Shown: one piece after another, positions 20,911 to 32,955 of the stretch
Position numbering within the stretch: position 1 is the first letter of the stretch
How the letters are laid out: every line of letters starts with the position of its first letter
Source of the DNA: Tricholoma matsutake
Lineage: Eukaryota > Basidiomycota > Agaricomycetes > Agaricales > Tricholomataceae
Reading direction: 5' to 3'
Assembly (NCBI GenBank): GCA_026075535.2
Contig: AP026550.1
Location: 3,038,001 to 3,102,000, forward strand
Length of the DNA: 64,000 nt
The notes under the pieces: model-generated
Told to the model about the DNA's origin: nothing
The model's input: the letters and a program-made list of their open reading frames with translations, nothing else
Databases searched by the model: none
Program-made: the position numbers and the translations under genes

Positions 20911-23322
20911 TCAGAGTGATGAGCTGGTCCCAGTATGCATAATCTGTATCGAACCCCCGCCTCCTACCCGCTTCAACAGCATCTGCTGGTAATTCTCCCA
21001 CGCAGCAATCAACTAGCATGGAGAGGTCAGAGATCGACCGCATCAGAACGCTACGACGCTCACCTCTTGTTGCCTTGACATCATGCCCTCTAGGAACGCA
21101 TGCAACGAGTCCTTGAAGTCCTGGATCCGCTCTTGTTCGAAGCGAGCAACTTCAGTTTTGACCAGTTTCGATACATGATCATATTCATGTTTCGCATCCA
21201 GTGCCCTTCGTTCCGCCTGAGTGTTCCTATTCTGTCAGATTTAATATGGAAATATCCTATATTACTTGCCTCTGCAATATGACTAAGAGAATGTCCCAAG
21301 CGTTCGGTAGGTATTCGGCCCTGTGACCGATTCTTCTCGTGTGTTTGCTTCGTTCGTAAGAGATCACTTTCTGCCGTCCGCCAGGCATGGTATGTTCGCA
21401 CGCGGGAGCTGAAGGCGAGCTACCAAGTACAAGAATAAGATCAACACCAATGAAGTCAGGTCGGGTTGGTAGGAGCTACACACTCGAACTGAGTTGATGA
21501 GTCTTGTGTACTCATCCACTGCACATGTCGTCTCATAAGGAAACAGAAAAGCTAAGCCGAAGGTATAAACTCGCCTGTACTCATCAATGTCACCATATCC
21601 TGCTCTGCTTGCGTGGTCTGGATTTCCTGAGCCTTCTGTTCCACTTCCGCCAGACCGGCAAGAGAGCTCGAGAGCTGTTTGCCTACATCAGACGAGGACA
21701 GGTCGCTCACAGTTTGCGCGAATTCCCCCGAGGCAACCGCTAGTTCTGTGTTCGTGTTCGAAGAAGGTTGGCATGATAAATTAAAGAGGAACAGGCATGC
21801 TCACCAGCGCGATGTCGAGCAACTGTATCGATTGCTTTCACTAGACTTCGCAATTGAGACTCAAGGCTGTCAAGATATGCCCTTTGTCGGTCGAACCACT
21901 GTACACCACGATAAGCAAAGAAAATGACATACGGAAAAACGCTCACCTCATCTGTCTCGTGGAAACGAGGTCCGGTGATGGTCTGCCCAATAGATGCCAT
22001 CAGTCCACCTCGTTCATGGGCAATCTCCGCCTTCCGGTGTTTGATCTACATATCACACAAGTATAAGCAGAAGGATATGACGAAACAAGCACGAGAGGCC
22101 CACGTCAAGGGCAAAGCTATCACTCTCTAGAAACATCCTAAGGTCCGAATCTTTGCCCAATACAGGATGATTCGCAATTTTCTGGATACATTTCTCCAAA
22201 GCGAACCTCCGTTGGCGTACAAACTGGTCATCAAATCGTCCGAAGGGATTCTTCTCCGGAACTGGTGGAACTACAACCCCTGGGTTGTTGATAGAAAGAG
22301 TTTCGTATAGCCATAAGAAATCTGAGTAACGTCTGAGAACAGAGAAGGCGGATTTTTGGAATAATGGTGATGTTGTCTGCAGATACCATCGTGAGAATGA
22401 CAGAAGGCAGGCATACGATATTCGTCCTTACTCGTGTATGGACCGTGTACATGGTGAAAGAACGAATAGGATCTCCAACCTTCTGAGGATCGTCGACGGT
22501 AATCACGAAAACAGGTTGAATGCCATTCTCATCCCGGGAAAAGGCAGTAGGATTCTGTAAATGTATATTCAATGCGAAGAATCACACCATACCAACATCT
22601 CTACTCACTCTTCTGTTATCCCCGTGTTCGTGCAACTTTACAGTCTGACTGATGGGCTTGTCATCGTCACTGTCCTCAGCCTGATCATCCCAAGCGCCCC
22701 GCTGACTCTGCCACCCTAGTGACTCTCCTCCCAACGAAAGTCCAGCAATAGAGTGATTGACACCAATGGGCGTAGACCGTTGCTCCAAAGGCGAAACGAA
22801 CTCAGTGGAAGCATTCGATGTGGATGGAGAAGGTGAGAAGGCGCGTGTGCCAGTCCTGGAAGGCTGCTTCACATGTAATCCTTGTGAGGACGTGGGGGAC
22901 GAGGGGGTGCTAGCCCTAGGTATCTCCGCTCCGGGTGAGCTGTATGGTTCTTCGAGTAGAGTATCAGGGTCCGTTGTTCCGACGGTAGGTTCGACGCTTT
23001 CTCTGAAACCGGTAGACAAAGATGTATGGCGTTGCTGGTCCTCATCTTCTGCAGCATGGATCGTAGACTCTAAGGGGTCTGATGGAGTAGGAGTAGTGCT
23101 ATCAGCTGTCGGACTACTGGTCGACTTGTAGGTTTCTGAAGTTGTTGAATATGTGTCCAAAATGGGTGTTGCGCTCTGACCGTAGTCATCAGCGGCCTGA
23201 GTGTTTGCAAAGGGTGATGCCCATGGATCAGGGGAGCCCGAGCGTTTCGCGAAAGGGTCTGCGAAGGGATTGTCTTCCAATGCTTGGCGGGAAGGAGCGA
23301 GCAGGTCGTCGAATCCGTCCAT
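20911..23322 (-). CDS. VPS5: Sorting nexin Vps5 (retromer PX-BAR protein)
   Basis: Membrane-bending subunit of retromer for endosome-to-Golgi retrieval. Start ATG 23322 (MDGFDDLLAPSRQALEDN), a long disordered Ser/Thr/Pro region, then the PX domain: VFVITVDDPQKVGDPIRSFT, YTVHTR, SAFSVLRRYSDFLWLYETL, GVVVPPVPEKNPFGRF, RRFALEKCIQKIANHP. The BAR region follows (WFDRQRAYLDSLESQLRSL; LAGLAEVEQKAQEIQTTQA; YHAWRTAESDLLRTKQTH; LIAAWENYQQMLLKRVGGGG). The stop is at 20911. About nine introns. PX followed by BAR, plus the N-terminal signature, identifies Vps5/SNX1. The gene is followed on the same strand, further upstream, by a small membrane-protein gene. Confidence 0.92.
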
Positions 23323-23600
23323 AACTCAATATGATCGACTTTTAACAAGTCAATTCGGATTCATGTATGAAATCAACTCCGAAACGTAGATGATGTTGCT
23401 AAGTTACAATATACGACTTCGACGTATGATGAAATGATACACAACGTACAGGTGGAGCGTATAGTAGAGAGATAGGAGAAAAAGCCACTGCGTGTAAACA
23501 AAGGGGCGCATCTTGGGCGTCAAGCCTATCAGTACAACCAAAACGTTACAAGAAGATGGAGCGAAAGACCAGATGTTTGCTCAAGGATAGAGGGAGTGTA

Positions 23601-24422
23601 TCAAGACATCAGTCTTTCTCCCCAGACCAATCGATGGCGGTGTGCTCGGTATGCGCCCGAGAGAAGGAGCCAAAAGAGATAAGAACAGACAATGAGAGAC
23701 AGAGCAAAGAGGAATCGCATGCTTGCTTTCCATCGCCATGAAACGGGACTGGATGAGGTAAAAATGATGCAACGCCATCGTTCATAAAATTCCGTGTTGA
23801 GCCATCGAAGATCGGAGACCAGGGATTTCGCCTGACAACATCACTCAGCGTACGACAATAAGATGTAAAAAGCCCGAACCTTGTCTCTACCACTGTCGTA
23901 TACGACCCGAACGTCCGCCACCTGAGACTGTATAGTTGGAAGGGTTTCAGCAAGGTCTGATAGAATTTTCATCGATTCATCAAGCTCGCTGTTGATGTGA
24001 GGTACGTGGGTTTGAAGTGCGCGTTCGGCGCGTCTTGCATTTCGCTGAAAGATTTGGTCTGGATTCAATAAAGCTAGCACATAATACTAGAAAGGCTCAC
24101 TTGAATGCCAGTAAAGGATTCTTGTAAGATACTGTCGATAGCCCGAAAATTACTCAGATTTTCAGAAAGTCGAGACTATAGTAATTGACTGCATTGAGAT
24201 GTGACGTCCAAGAAGAATTTGTCGCTATTCACCTCGAGATCTTTCATCTGACGCTCATATTGTAAACCTTGCTGAGAAGCCTTTTCTACAGCAGCTTCAA
24301 GCTTGCTGCGTCATCTGTCAGCCAGCAGAACGAAAGACAGGGGGATCACCTTACCTAGAAGACACATAAGCAGGACAATCTGTATGTGACAGAAGTTCTT
24401 GAGATGTCGCGGAGTAGGACAT
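23601..24422 (-). CDS. Small coiled-coil protein with one C-terminal membrane segment, unknown function
   Basis: Five exons joined at good GT-AG sites read MSYSATSQELLSHTDCPAYV, KLEAAVEKASQQGLQYERQM, SRLSENLSNFRAIDSILQES, RNARRAERALQTHVPHINSE, ILSDLAETLPTIQSQVADVR and VVYDSGRDK. The last exon reads KSLVSDLRWLNTEFYERWRC, a membrane segment FLFALSLIVCSYLFWLLLSG, and a basic tail (YRAHRHRLVWGERLMS), stop at 23601. Long amphipathic helices suggest a coiled coil. A single hydrophobic segment near the C-terminus with a basic tail suggests a tail-anchored or type II-like membrane protein of roughly 170 residues. I do not recognise the family. The consistent splicing makes it a real gene. Confidence 0.7.
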
Positions 24423-25795
24423 TAGTGAAACGAAAGTAAAGAACGTGGAGAAGGAGGAAGAGAACGAGTCTCAATTTATAAAAGAGTTTATAAGTTCATA
24501 AAGAGCTGAAGCGAGCCTCGTGTCTTGAACTTTCTGATTTGGATCAATGAGGATCAATACTTCTTTCGGCCGACCATCTCATCCAATATCAATCCGACAC
24601 CATATGCTTTATTGCCTCCACGCAGAAATACCGTCCCCAACAAATTGCAGCGCACCCCCCTTTAGACTCGAACTTCAAGATCTAGAGCTGCGCATGAACT
24701 TTGCAGAGCATCAAAATTTCAACTACCGTAGCGGCATTACGTATCCACATCTTTCATGCGTTGAATCCAGAACGACCGCCGGCGATATAGCCCCCCACTC
24801 AAAGCTCCGTATGACACTCTAGCCAATGAGAGCTTAGATCATACATGTGGGATTTGCTGTACAGCTGTGATGTGCGCCCGCACTCGGTGAAGGCAATCAT
24901 TTGATCTTTCATTTACCTCATGTACTTTGACCGATTGTTACCTTTGAGGATTAACACTCCAAGGCCGAGCTTCATGGAAAGACATCTTGAAGATCCGTGG
25001 AGAATCAACGTGCAGGAGAAAGTGAGCATGTTTTTAGGTCTATTGCTCTTGTGGCGATTGCCGATACGGGAGGTTTCGCCATAGCACGCAGGATATAAGT
25101 CCACTGTACATGTGCATATGTTCCAGATCAAGACTCGGGCAAAGCTCGAGTTAGTAGCTCCAGCTGCATTTTATCATATTAGCTTGTTTATTTGTTAGGC
25201 ATGCCATCTCACCTTCCGATCCCCTATTCGGCTGCTTAGCTTATTACCCTGCGGTGGATGCATATCCTGACTACATCATTCTCGGATGATCCTTAGGTTT
25301 TGAGTCCGAAGAGCTATGTTTTGACGTGCATGTGGACGTTTTCCATACGTCTGCATAGGTGGCAATTCCACTAGTACTGAAGCAGAGAAACCTGAGGAAG
25401 AGGCTCCTTTCCTTTTCTATTCTGCTCAGACTACAACCTTCCATATATTTACCGCCCACCTCATGACTATGCTCACGTGTATGCGTGTTTTCAGAGCGTG
25501 ATTGTACTTATCAGGCGCCCTAGGTCAGTCTGAGTGGAATCGTGTGTCTTTTTCCCCCTCATGAGAATTTTATGTTGGTTTGTGCAGAGCTGAACGAATG
25601 GGGCTCTCGCATTTCATTGCATGCATCGTCCTCGCTGTTCCGATTGCTTGGCAGTCGAGGGACTTCGCCTCATCTGGTCGCAGACCGTCATCCATATTTG
25701 CAGTACGAGAGCAAGAGTAACACATTTGAGTTTCTTCCAAGGGTCGAGGTATAAATTGTTCGTCGATCCTGGTATCCTGGTCGAGAGCTTTCATC
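24423..25795. other. Gene-poor interval of about 1.4 kb
   Basis: Only short overlapping ORFs with no recognisable motif and no consistent splicing were seen here. A TATA-like box (TATAAAT, about 25750-25756) lies 40-46 bases before the chitinase start and probably belongs to it. Upstream of 24480 the A/T-rich part is probably the promoter of the coiled-coil gene. Confidence 0.4.
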
Positions 25796-27351
25796 ATGGT
25801 CTTTTACGCGTGGTCCGCTATCGTTGCCTTTATTTTAGTCTTCACTCAGAGCGCGAACTCTCTCCCTTTCTGTGGAACGAGACTTGATGGGTATGACAGC
25901 GAAGCCATCTTAGTTGGCGCAGCTCCGGCAGCGCCTCACTTTGTCGCCTACACAGATGCATATGATGGAATCACTGGACCGCCCCCCGTCGCTCAGGTCA
26001 TGGTAATCATTAATACGCCTTCTCCATCCTATCTCATGTTAAAGAAATCGTTTGTAGGGTTACAATGTTATGTAAATTTCATTTTTTTTAGGTCTGGATT
26101 CTAGCCTGACGCAGCAGTAACCTTGCTTTCCTACTTCTGGCGGGACCTTGGGACAAGGTACTTTTTATAAGTCGTAGGGAGACTCCATAGTGACTGTTGA
26201 TCAGGCGCTAGAATGGACCCAGTTGACAAATGCCCAAAGAACCACCCTTAAGAGCCAGTATGCAGCAGCTGGAGTCAAACTCATGGTTTCCGCGTTCGGG
26301 TCGTCGGACGTTCCCACCACTACGGGTGCAGACCCTATTGCAACAGCTAATACTATGGCTGCCTTCGTCAAACAGTACCAGCTCGATGGAATTGATGTTG
26401 ATTACGAGGTCGGAGATTTGTTTCAACAGTCTTTTAGCTTATTGATTTTCTAACCAGGATTTCGGTGCCTTCGATTCTGGAACAGGAAGCGCCGAAGTGT
26501 GTTTTTTCTTCTTATTTATCCATACCGCGGATTCTGATTTCTCTGTGACCACAGAACTGGCTGATTAGTTTCACGACGCAGTTGCGCAATCAGCTTCCTG
26601 CAGGTCAATTTATCATCACCCACGCACGTAAGGCAATGAGTTCCTCTTAAGTAGTTATTCTTATTACTTGCCCGTAGCTGTCGCGCCATGGTATAGTTAC
26701 GCTCGTTTTCCCGTCACCGTACTGATTGAATTTTGTCGTCAAGGTTTACCCCGAACAGATGGGGCGGAGGCGGCTATTTAAAGGTCAACCAGCAAGTCGG
26801 CAGTCTTATTGACTGGTACAATATTCAGGCAAGCTTCCCTGGTATCTATTTAGATTGTTCTAATCTATCTTTTGCCTAGTTCTATAACCGTGAGTATATC
26901 CTTGGCTCTACACATATAATTTTGTGAAGTAGCTGTTATCAGAGGGTGCATCGGAATACACTACGTGCAGCAACCTTCTTACTGCATCGTCAAGCACGTG
27001 GCCCAATTCCGCTGCCTTCCAGATCGCAGCTAGCGGCGTTCCTCTTTCCAAGATCGTCATAGGAAAGCCCGCCACTGCGAGCGATGCGAGCAATGGGTTT
27101 ATGACAACTACAACACTAGCAAGTTGTTTGCAACAAGCTAAGAATCAAGGATGGAGTACGCTCATATCTTTATGTCTTCTTTTTTCAAGTTTACTCATAC
27201 CTCTTCCAGACGGTGGAGCCATGGTCTGGCAAGTATGTGACATTTCGTGTTATTGGGAGGTAAATGAAAAACTCATCGGTATTGGCAGCTGGACCATGCA
27301 CCATCATCTTGGATCACATCTGTCCGGTCGCTGTCTTTCCCGGTCACTTAA
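25796..27351 (+). CDS. Secreted GH18 chitinase, copy 1
   Basis: Glycoside hydrolase family 18 enzyme that hydrolyses chitin or related beta-1,4-GlcNAc chains. Start ATG 25796. A signal peptide is visible (FYAWSAIVAFILVFTQSANS). Then APHFVAYTDAYDGITGPPPV, LEWTQLTNAQRTTLKSQYAA, VKLMVSAFGSSDVPTTTGAD. The catalytic motif DGIDVDYE carries the acid/base Glu. Further exons: NWLISFTTQLRNQLPAGQFI, ITHAPVAPW, YLKVNQQVGSLIDWYNIQFY, CSNLLTASSSTWPNSAAFQI, NQGWSTN, GGAMVWQ, and an end ITSVRSLSFPVT with TAA at 27349-27351. About nine introns, several flanking mini-exons. It is the tandem paralogue of the gene at 30899, in the same orientation. Likely an extracellular or wall-remodelling enzyme. Confidence 0.88.
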
Positions 27352-27603
27352 ACACTGAACAGTATTAAGATGAACTCGAAAGATTAATAGTCTGTATTCA
27401 CTATTTGTATCTAGATCTGTCTTCGATGACTTGAAACTTCTTGTATCTAGTGGTCACATTTTTGCGCTTGCGAACGATCCTTGGAACGATCTGAAGGCTT
27501 TAAGCTTTAAGGTTTGCCTTTGCAAATTCAACATGTGCAAATAGTGGAGTCTTTGCCACGGTGCCACCTGTGGGTCTGGCTCAGTACTCAACACGATTTC
27601 CAG

Positions 27604-29849
27604 ATGGCTGTACAGGCTATCCTCGATACTATCAAGCACAAGCTTTCCCGCCTATCCATCGGAACTTGTGACGAGGCTCCCGATGAGGAGCTACCCGAAA
27701 CTATCCGGGCACACGCCACAATTACGACAATGCTCTCTCTGGTGAAACGTACTAGGATGGCATTCAGTACCACTAATGTAAAATCCACTGATAAGAGGCG
27801 ACGCCAAGAGCTGAAAGTCCTTAATGCGCTTGCGACTGTTCTTGACAGGGATGTTGAAGTTGTTGCAGTCGTAGGAAAATCTGATGATGGGTCTGGGGAG
27901 CTCAAGGTGATTGTTTCCGCTCACCTGGTGAGGGATATGGAACGACGCCCAACCGCACAGCCTGGAAGCTTTGGGGGACGTATCTTGAACTTATTTTCCA
28001 ACGGGAATCCGCGCAGAAGTGGGCCGATGGGTTCTCTGCTGTCCACCAGCGACCCCCCAGCTATCGTCAATCCGTGCGCACCTCGCCTGAATTCAATGAT
28101 ATCAGGTGGCTGGAGCAATCGATCGATCGCGGCTGGTGAGTGCAGTTCAATGATTTCATACAGGCGCCTCCCACCTCGTATACAGTCAGGGAGTGTCATT
28201 TGAGTCTCTCGATACCCATGTATGGATTGTGAACACGCTTCTCAATGAAATCAAGTCGGGAGATGAGGGCTATGGGGCTTCTCTCCTTCAACGATATGTC
28301 ATTGCCTGAGGTTTCCGGAGGATTCTTCACCGATTAAATCATCCGACTCTTTCGAAACCCTTCTCCGATTCTCTGAAGAAGGTGTCAACAATCGAGTTTC
28401 CTGAGCTCTCAGAGATGGCGCCCGAACCTGGCAAGCTACTGAACGACAAGAGGTTCCTTTTGACCCTGAAGCATTTATCTCCTTACCTTCGTGTTGGAGT
28501 CAAAAACCTCCTACAACAAGCTGAGGCTGCTTCTGATAACAAACCATATAATGTGTACACCAAAGACACTTGCATAGAATTCCATCATCTCCTATGCGAG
28601 CTACTCGAGACCTTCCAGGCATCTTTGAATGGTCTCAAGGACAGTTCGGGTGACTCGAGTTCGGGTGACTCGAGTTCGGGTGACTCAAGTTCAGGTGACT
28701 CAAGTTCAGGTGACTCAAGTTCGGGCGACCTAGACTTCCAACAGTATTTATACCGCGCATTATTCTTTGGAGAGGCCCTTCATCGGCTAGCTAGGAGTGA
28801 TGCAATAACAAGGCATCTCCAAGCCATCGGGCCCTTACTTGCTGACCCCCGCCGCTATAAGGTGCTCTATAAGGTGCGCGATGTAACAGTGGAGATGATG
28901 GCAGAGGAGGAAGAACAAGGCGATACTGAGCTTGCCAGTGTCCAACCAGACGCCATTCACGAGGGACGCATCGTGCAACCGCTGTGGGCATCATACCTAG
29001 ACTGGTTGATGCTAGTGGTGGACTACTTTGATGGGGTAGTAATCCTCGGTGACCATATCACCGGTCCCTATTTTCCGCATTCAAAGCTCTGCATCAAGAT
29101 TTTGATTACTCCACCCGCAAGCGATAGGATGCTCCCCTGGCGCAATTTGCTAGAATCAAAGCACTTCCCCAACATACCGGCTCAAAACTCTCCATCCCTT
29201 CCTTATATGTCTACCTCCGTTCTCGTCGACTGCCTTGATGAATGGTCACGCTCAGATAGGAAGGCAAGCGATGGCGCCACCAACATTCACCGCGTTGGGA
29301 AGCTTCTTGGCCTGGAGTTAAGGCGACAGCCGCTATTGTTGGGAATCGGCTTTGATGGCTCGCAACATTGCGAAATACAGCTTGCCAGCTTCATCTATCT
29401 TTCACGTATTTTCACATCTGGACCAACCTCCGAGAAATACAAGCACATCCTGGATGAATTACAAGTGCGCCGCATTGTTTCCATGCTATACTTAGATCCT
29501 TCTAATATTCTATGACATAGAATGCTGGAACAGTCATAGGATTATCCAAGCGGTGCTGCCCGTTGTGTCAATGCTTGCTCGACCTTTAACATTCAATGAA
29601 GCGCCGTTCCTCATTAGAGGCTCTCACAGTGCAATTACAGCATGCGCACTACCCGCGTGGCTGCCGGAAAAAATTGTCAGGCAGATGAACAGGATATTTG
29701 GGGTTCAATTGAGACGGGAACTCATTAAACTTTTGAATCAACCCACAGGTTCTAAGAGGCTTTCCCTTGACAGTCGCGAGCAGGACTCGAGGACAGAGAT
29801 ACACGTGGACCGCGGAGTAAATCTCAACATTGCTTTCGGCCTGAAATAA
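27604..29849 (+). pseudogene. Decayed OTT_1508-like deaminase family gene
   Basis: Three open stretches (about 27604-28200, 28310-29500 and 29553-29849) look like consecutive parts of one long basidiomycete protein. The middle part carries the deaminase-type zinc motif HCE (29366-29374, in GSQHCEIQLASF). Across a 44-bp intron it reaches the second motif CCPLC (29554-29568, in IGLSKRCC). That pair is typical of the fungal OTT_1508-like branch of the deaminase superfamily. The coding frame is interrupted several times: a frame change near 27920-27935, a probable one-base loss near 28200, a TGA at 28307-28309, and a TAA at 29587-29589 with the C-terminal part continuing in another frame. So many breaks point to a pseudogene. 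The intact catalytic pair shows decay is recent or partial. The substrate is unknown. Confidence 0.65.
28639..28730 (+). repeat. 15-bp minisatellite, six units, coding for Asp-Ser-Ser-Ser-Gly repeats
   Basis: The unit GACTCGAGTTCGGGT is repeated about six times with a few third-position changes (TCG/TCA, GGT/GGC). It keeps frame inside the deaminase remnant, giving (DSSSG)n. The near-identity of the units suggests recent slippage. Confidence 0.9.
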
Positions 29850-30898
29850 TTTCAGCGGAGGCTATGTGGATCCTCCTATTCTGAGGAAATCTGTCCCGAC
29901 TGGGTCACCACGGGTAGGTGGTTCAACTAGGACATTGAGGCGTTTACCTTAGACCTTAGAGTAACGACTACTCGGCGCCTCGGAGGAAATGGAAATACGA
30001 GAGATTTATTCACTTCTTCGCGAAAACGCGACCGTTCCATCAGTACTAAGTTTGCTTCTGGTAATTCTCCTCTTACTTAGTTGCCAACGTGACTCTGTTC
30101 TCGAGCTCGATTAATCATCCATTTGTGAACCACTGGTACAATTGTTCCGTTGCGCGTGGGCATCGACTTACTGTGGGAAGCTATGGTCGGACGACACGTG
30201 TAAGTCAAAACACTATTGCGTTCAAAGTTGGCGAAAGTCGTGGCTCAACTTTGAACGTGGCTACCAGATATCTATTCATAGAAACCTCTGCGCTGGGCAA
30301 GCGGATATAAATAGGTGTGGCTCAACAGCTCGCATGGGCCTGGCTCCACTCTTTGCTGCATGATAAGTGTAAATAGACACCCCAACGAAGGTAACAAGCA
30401 GCCGTCGGATCCTATCACCTTGAACCATCAAGACTGCCTTCCAGACTTGCTGAGGCCCCTTTTGCCTACGGATGCAGCGCTACGAGCCTTTTCTCGCCTT
30501 TTCAGGCAATCAACATGGCCATATGGAATCTCTTGCTTGATAATGGTGGTTAAGCTAGAGCCAACGTGAAACCCTACTAGCCATCTTATCTCTGTATGGA
30601 ACGTCGATGCACGCGCGCTGATTATTGCACCCATTCAGTGAGAATCGAACTTCTGGCTTGTACGAGTGACCAACCCCTTCTCTGCCCAAGTCATTTGTCC
30701 GTTCAGCCATGCGGGACGTCTTTTATTCCGCACAAGACCTATCGCGCCGTCTCTTAGCCACGGGGCACATCCATATGTTCTTCCGTAAACGAAGATATTC
30801 TTGGTTTCTCGTCGCATGGAACACAGTCGGGCGAATGGGATAAATGAGCATGATAGTCTTCGCAATAGGCCAGTTCATATTATCTTCGCCCCAACAAA
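29850..30898. other. Gene-poor interval of about 1 kb before the second chitinase
   Basis: No convincing gene. A TATAAATA-like box occurs near 30305-30312, about 590 bases before the chitinase ATG and too distant to be its core promoter. On the minus strand around 30640-30715 there is a tRNA-like stretch (GTTCGATTC and TGGCTGAACGG boxes), but its stems do not pair, so it is not called a tRNA. Confidence 0.35.
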
Positions 30899-32466
30899 AT
30901 GGTGAACTTGAACTTCAAGATAATCTTTACGGTGTTCACCGGCTTATCCACCTTTCGTCCTGCGGTGTCAGCTCCTCTTGAAGATACTCGTGCTTTCGGT
31001 GACGAGTCTACAAAAATTACGGCTCGCGCAACGCCAGGGGCCCCCCATTTCGTGATCTATAGTGACAAATTCGTTTCTGGTGAGACTGGACCGCCACCAG
31101 TTGCTCAAGTCCAGGCATGGGGATCCTCGTCATTTCATGGCTTATTCTGACTATATGCTCACTAAGGGTTACAACGTCTTGTGTGTTGCCTTTGTCGCTG
31201 TTCATTCTTGTTTTTCTATATACATCAACTTGATTCAGCGCACTGTCGTTTTTGCTTACCGAAGGCGCGTATGACAAGGTGACCCACGCATCTGATTTCG
31301 CAAATGAAGCTCATTGTCCCGTTCGTCCAGGCTGCGGAATGGACTCAGCTCTCTGCCTCGCAGCGAGCCTCAGTCAAGTCCCAGTATAACGCAGCAGGAA
31401 TCAGTTTGGTAGTATCGTTGTTTGGTTCCACCGATACCCCTACGTCTTCTGGAGCTGATCCTATCGCAACTGCAAATACTATGGCGGCGTGGGTCATACA
31501 ATATGGCTTAGACGGTGTGGACGTAGATTACGAAGTCAGCAAGCGTCATTATTCAACGATCTTTACTGATTATCGAGCTTGTTCAAGGACTTCAATGCTG
31601 TGAATGCAGGAGATGGTCGCGCTGAGGTATGTACTCGTATCGCGCTACCGAGAATGCATTCTAATTCGCATCATAGGCGTGGCTAGCGAATTTTACGACG
31701 CAGCTCCGTACTCAACTTCCTCAAGGACAATTTATCCTTACCCATGCTCGTAAGGCAAACTAAAGGACCGTCTATTCCCTAGCTGATCCATTTATTCTAG
31801 CCGTTGCGCCTTGGTGACGATGTCGCACACAATTCGCTGTGTCGATATTGATGTTTCCTGCTCAGGTTCTCTCCGGGCAAGTTCGGAGGGGGGGCTTACC
31901 TCCAGGTTGATAAAACCGTTGGAAACCTCATAGACTGGTATAATATCCAAGTGAAGTTGCATCTGCTTTGACTTCGAAGATATCTTAAACTCCTTGTTTT
32001 CTAGTTCTATAATCGTGAGTTGGATTGGTTGCGCAGTCGTCATGTTTCAATTTTTATTTGAACAGAGGGTACAAGCGAATATACTACATGCCCTGGACTC
32101 CTGACTGCGTCCTCCAGTCAATGGCCTAATACTGCTCTTTTCCAAATTGCCAACAGTGGCATTGCCCTACCCAAGCTTGTCATTGGAAAACCTGCCACAC
32201 AAACCGATGCGAGCAATGGCTTCATGAACACGACCACCCTTGCAGGATGTGTGCAACAAGCTGTAAGACAAGGATGGAGTACGTTCCTCATCATCTTTAA
32301 CATGCATTTCCTTCATTGATGTGTTATATTTCAGATGGTGGTGTCATGGTTTGGGAGGTACTTAATGTAACGTGCGCAGAATCAATTCTTGAGTGCTGAT
32401 TGCTTTCTTCAGTTCCCCGATGCGGCAGCTTCTTGGATTCAAAGTGTCCGTGGGTCAACATTTTAA
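30899..32466 (+). CDS. Secreted GH18 chitinase, copy 2
   Basis: Paralogue of the gene at 25796 with the same exon layout. Start ATG 30899 (MVNLNFKIIFTVFTGLST), a signal-peptide-like N-terminus ending near AVSAP. Then APHFVIYSDKFVSG, TGPPPVAQV, AAEWTQLSASQRASVKSQYN, ISLVVSLFGSTDTPTSSGAD, the catalytic motif DGVDVDYE, AWLANFTTQLRTQLPQGQFI, LTHAPVAPW, YLQVDKTVGNLIDWYNIQFY, ITA-like block CPGLLTASSSQWPNTALFQI, GGVMVWE, FPDAAASWIQSVRGSTF, TAA at 32464-32466. The catalytic Asp and Glu residues are all kept, so the enzyme should be active. About nine introns. The N-terminal third has diverged most from copy 1, with an extra charged stretch after the signal peptide. Confidence 0.87.
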
Positions 32467-32955
32467 CTTGCTCAGTCAATTCTCAAATGTATTATATCAT
32501 GTAACGAATGTTTACTCAAACTTAGTAAAAACCAATTTGCGACTGGCTCTTTGACCAGTTTCCTTCACGGGATATACGAAGGTACCGAGTGGCCGCGTAA
32601 TAATTGTGATGGCCGCGGCTGCGGGTGCGTTATCTCAGACCTGATGTACGCGGGTCACAGGCGGATCACGACGATTGCATATATGTCGGTCAATTTCAAT
32701 TTTATAGTCGAAGCGTACATTAGCGTACATTGTGTTCAAAAATATCCTGGTGTCTGCGCTCTTCGGAAATTCGCCAGTGAGTCAGTATCCTATATTGATA
32801 ACACCCATATGTATGTAAATTCGAAAACCCTAGAGTACTATACAAAAGTTGACCCCAGTCGTATGATAAAGATCACAAAGTAAAAAATTGTATTACAAAT
32901 CGTAATTGTCCATTCAATAAGTATGTGATGATGGTGTCCAAAATGTTCGAATATT
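32467..32955. other. Intergenic region between convergent chitinase and secreted-protein genes
   Basis: About 490 bases of 3' flanks. An ORF of 110 codons at 32551 (+) has no recognisable motif and an amino-acid make-up unlike the neighbouring proteins. Nothing else was seen. Confidence 0.35.

Noticed and set aside
30635..30720. tRNA-like stretch on the minus strand (TGGCTGAACGG and GTTCGATTC boxes)
   Set aside because: The A and B boxes are plausible and properly spaced, but the acceptor and T-arm stems do not pair (only two or three base pairs), and no anticodon arm could be drawn. At most it is a degenerate or mitochondrial-derived fragment.
32551..32883. 110-codon ORF between chitinase 2 and the secreted-protein gene
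   Set aside because: No start context, motif or splice support; residue make-up is like random AT-rich sequence.
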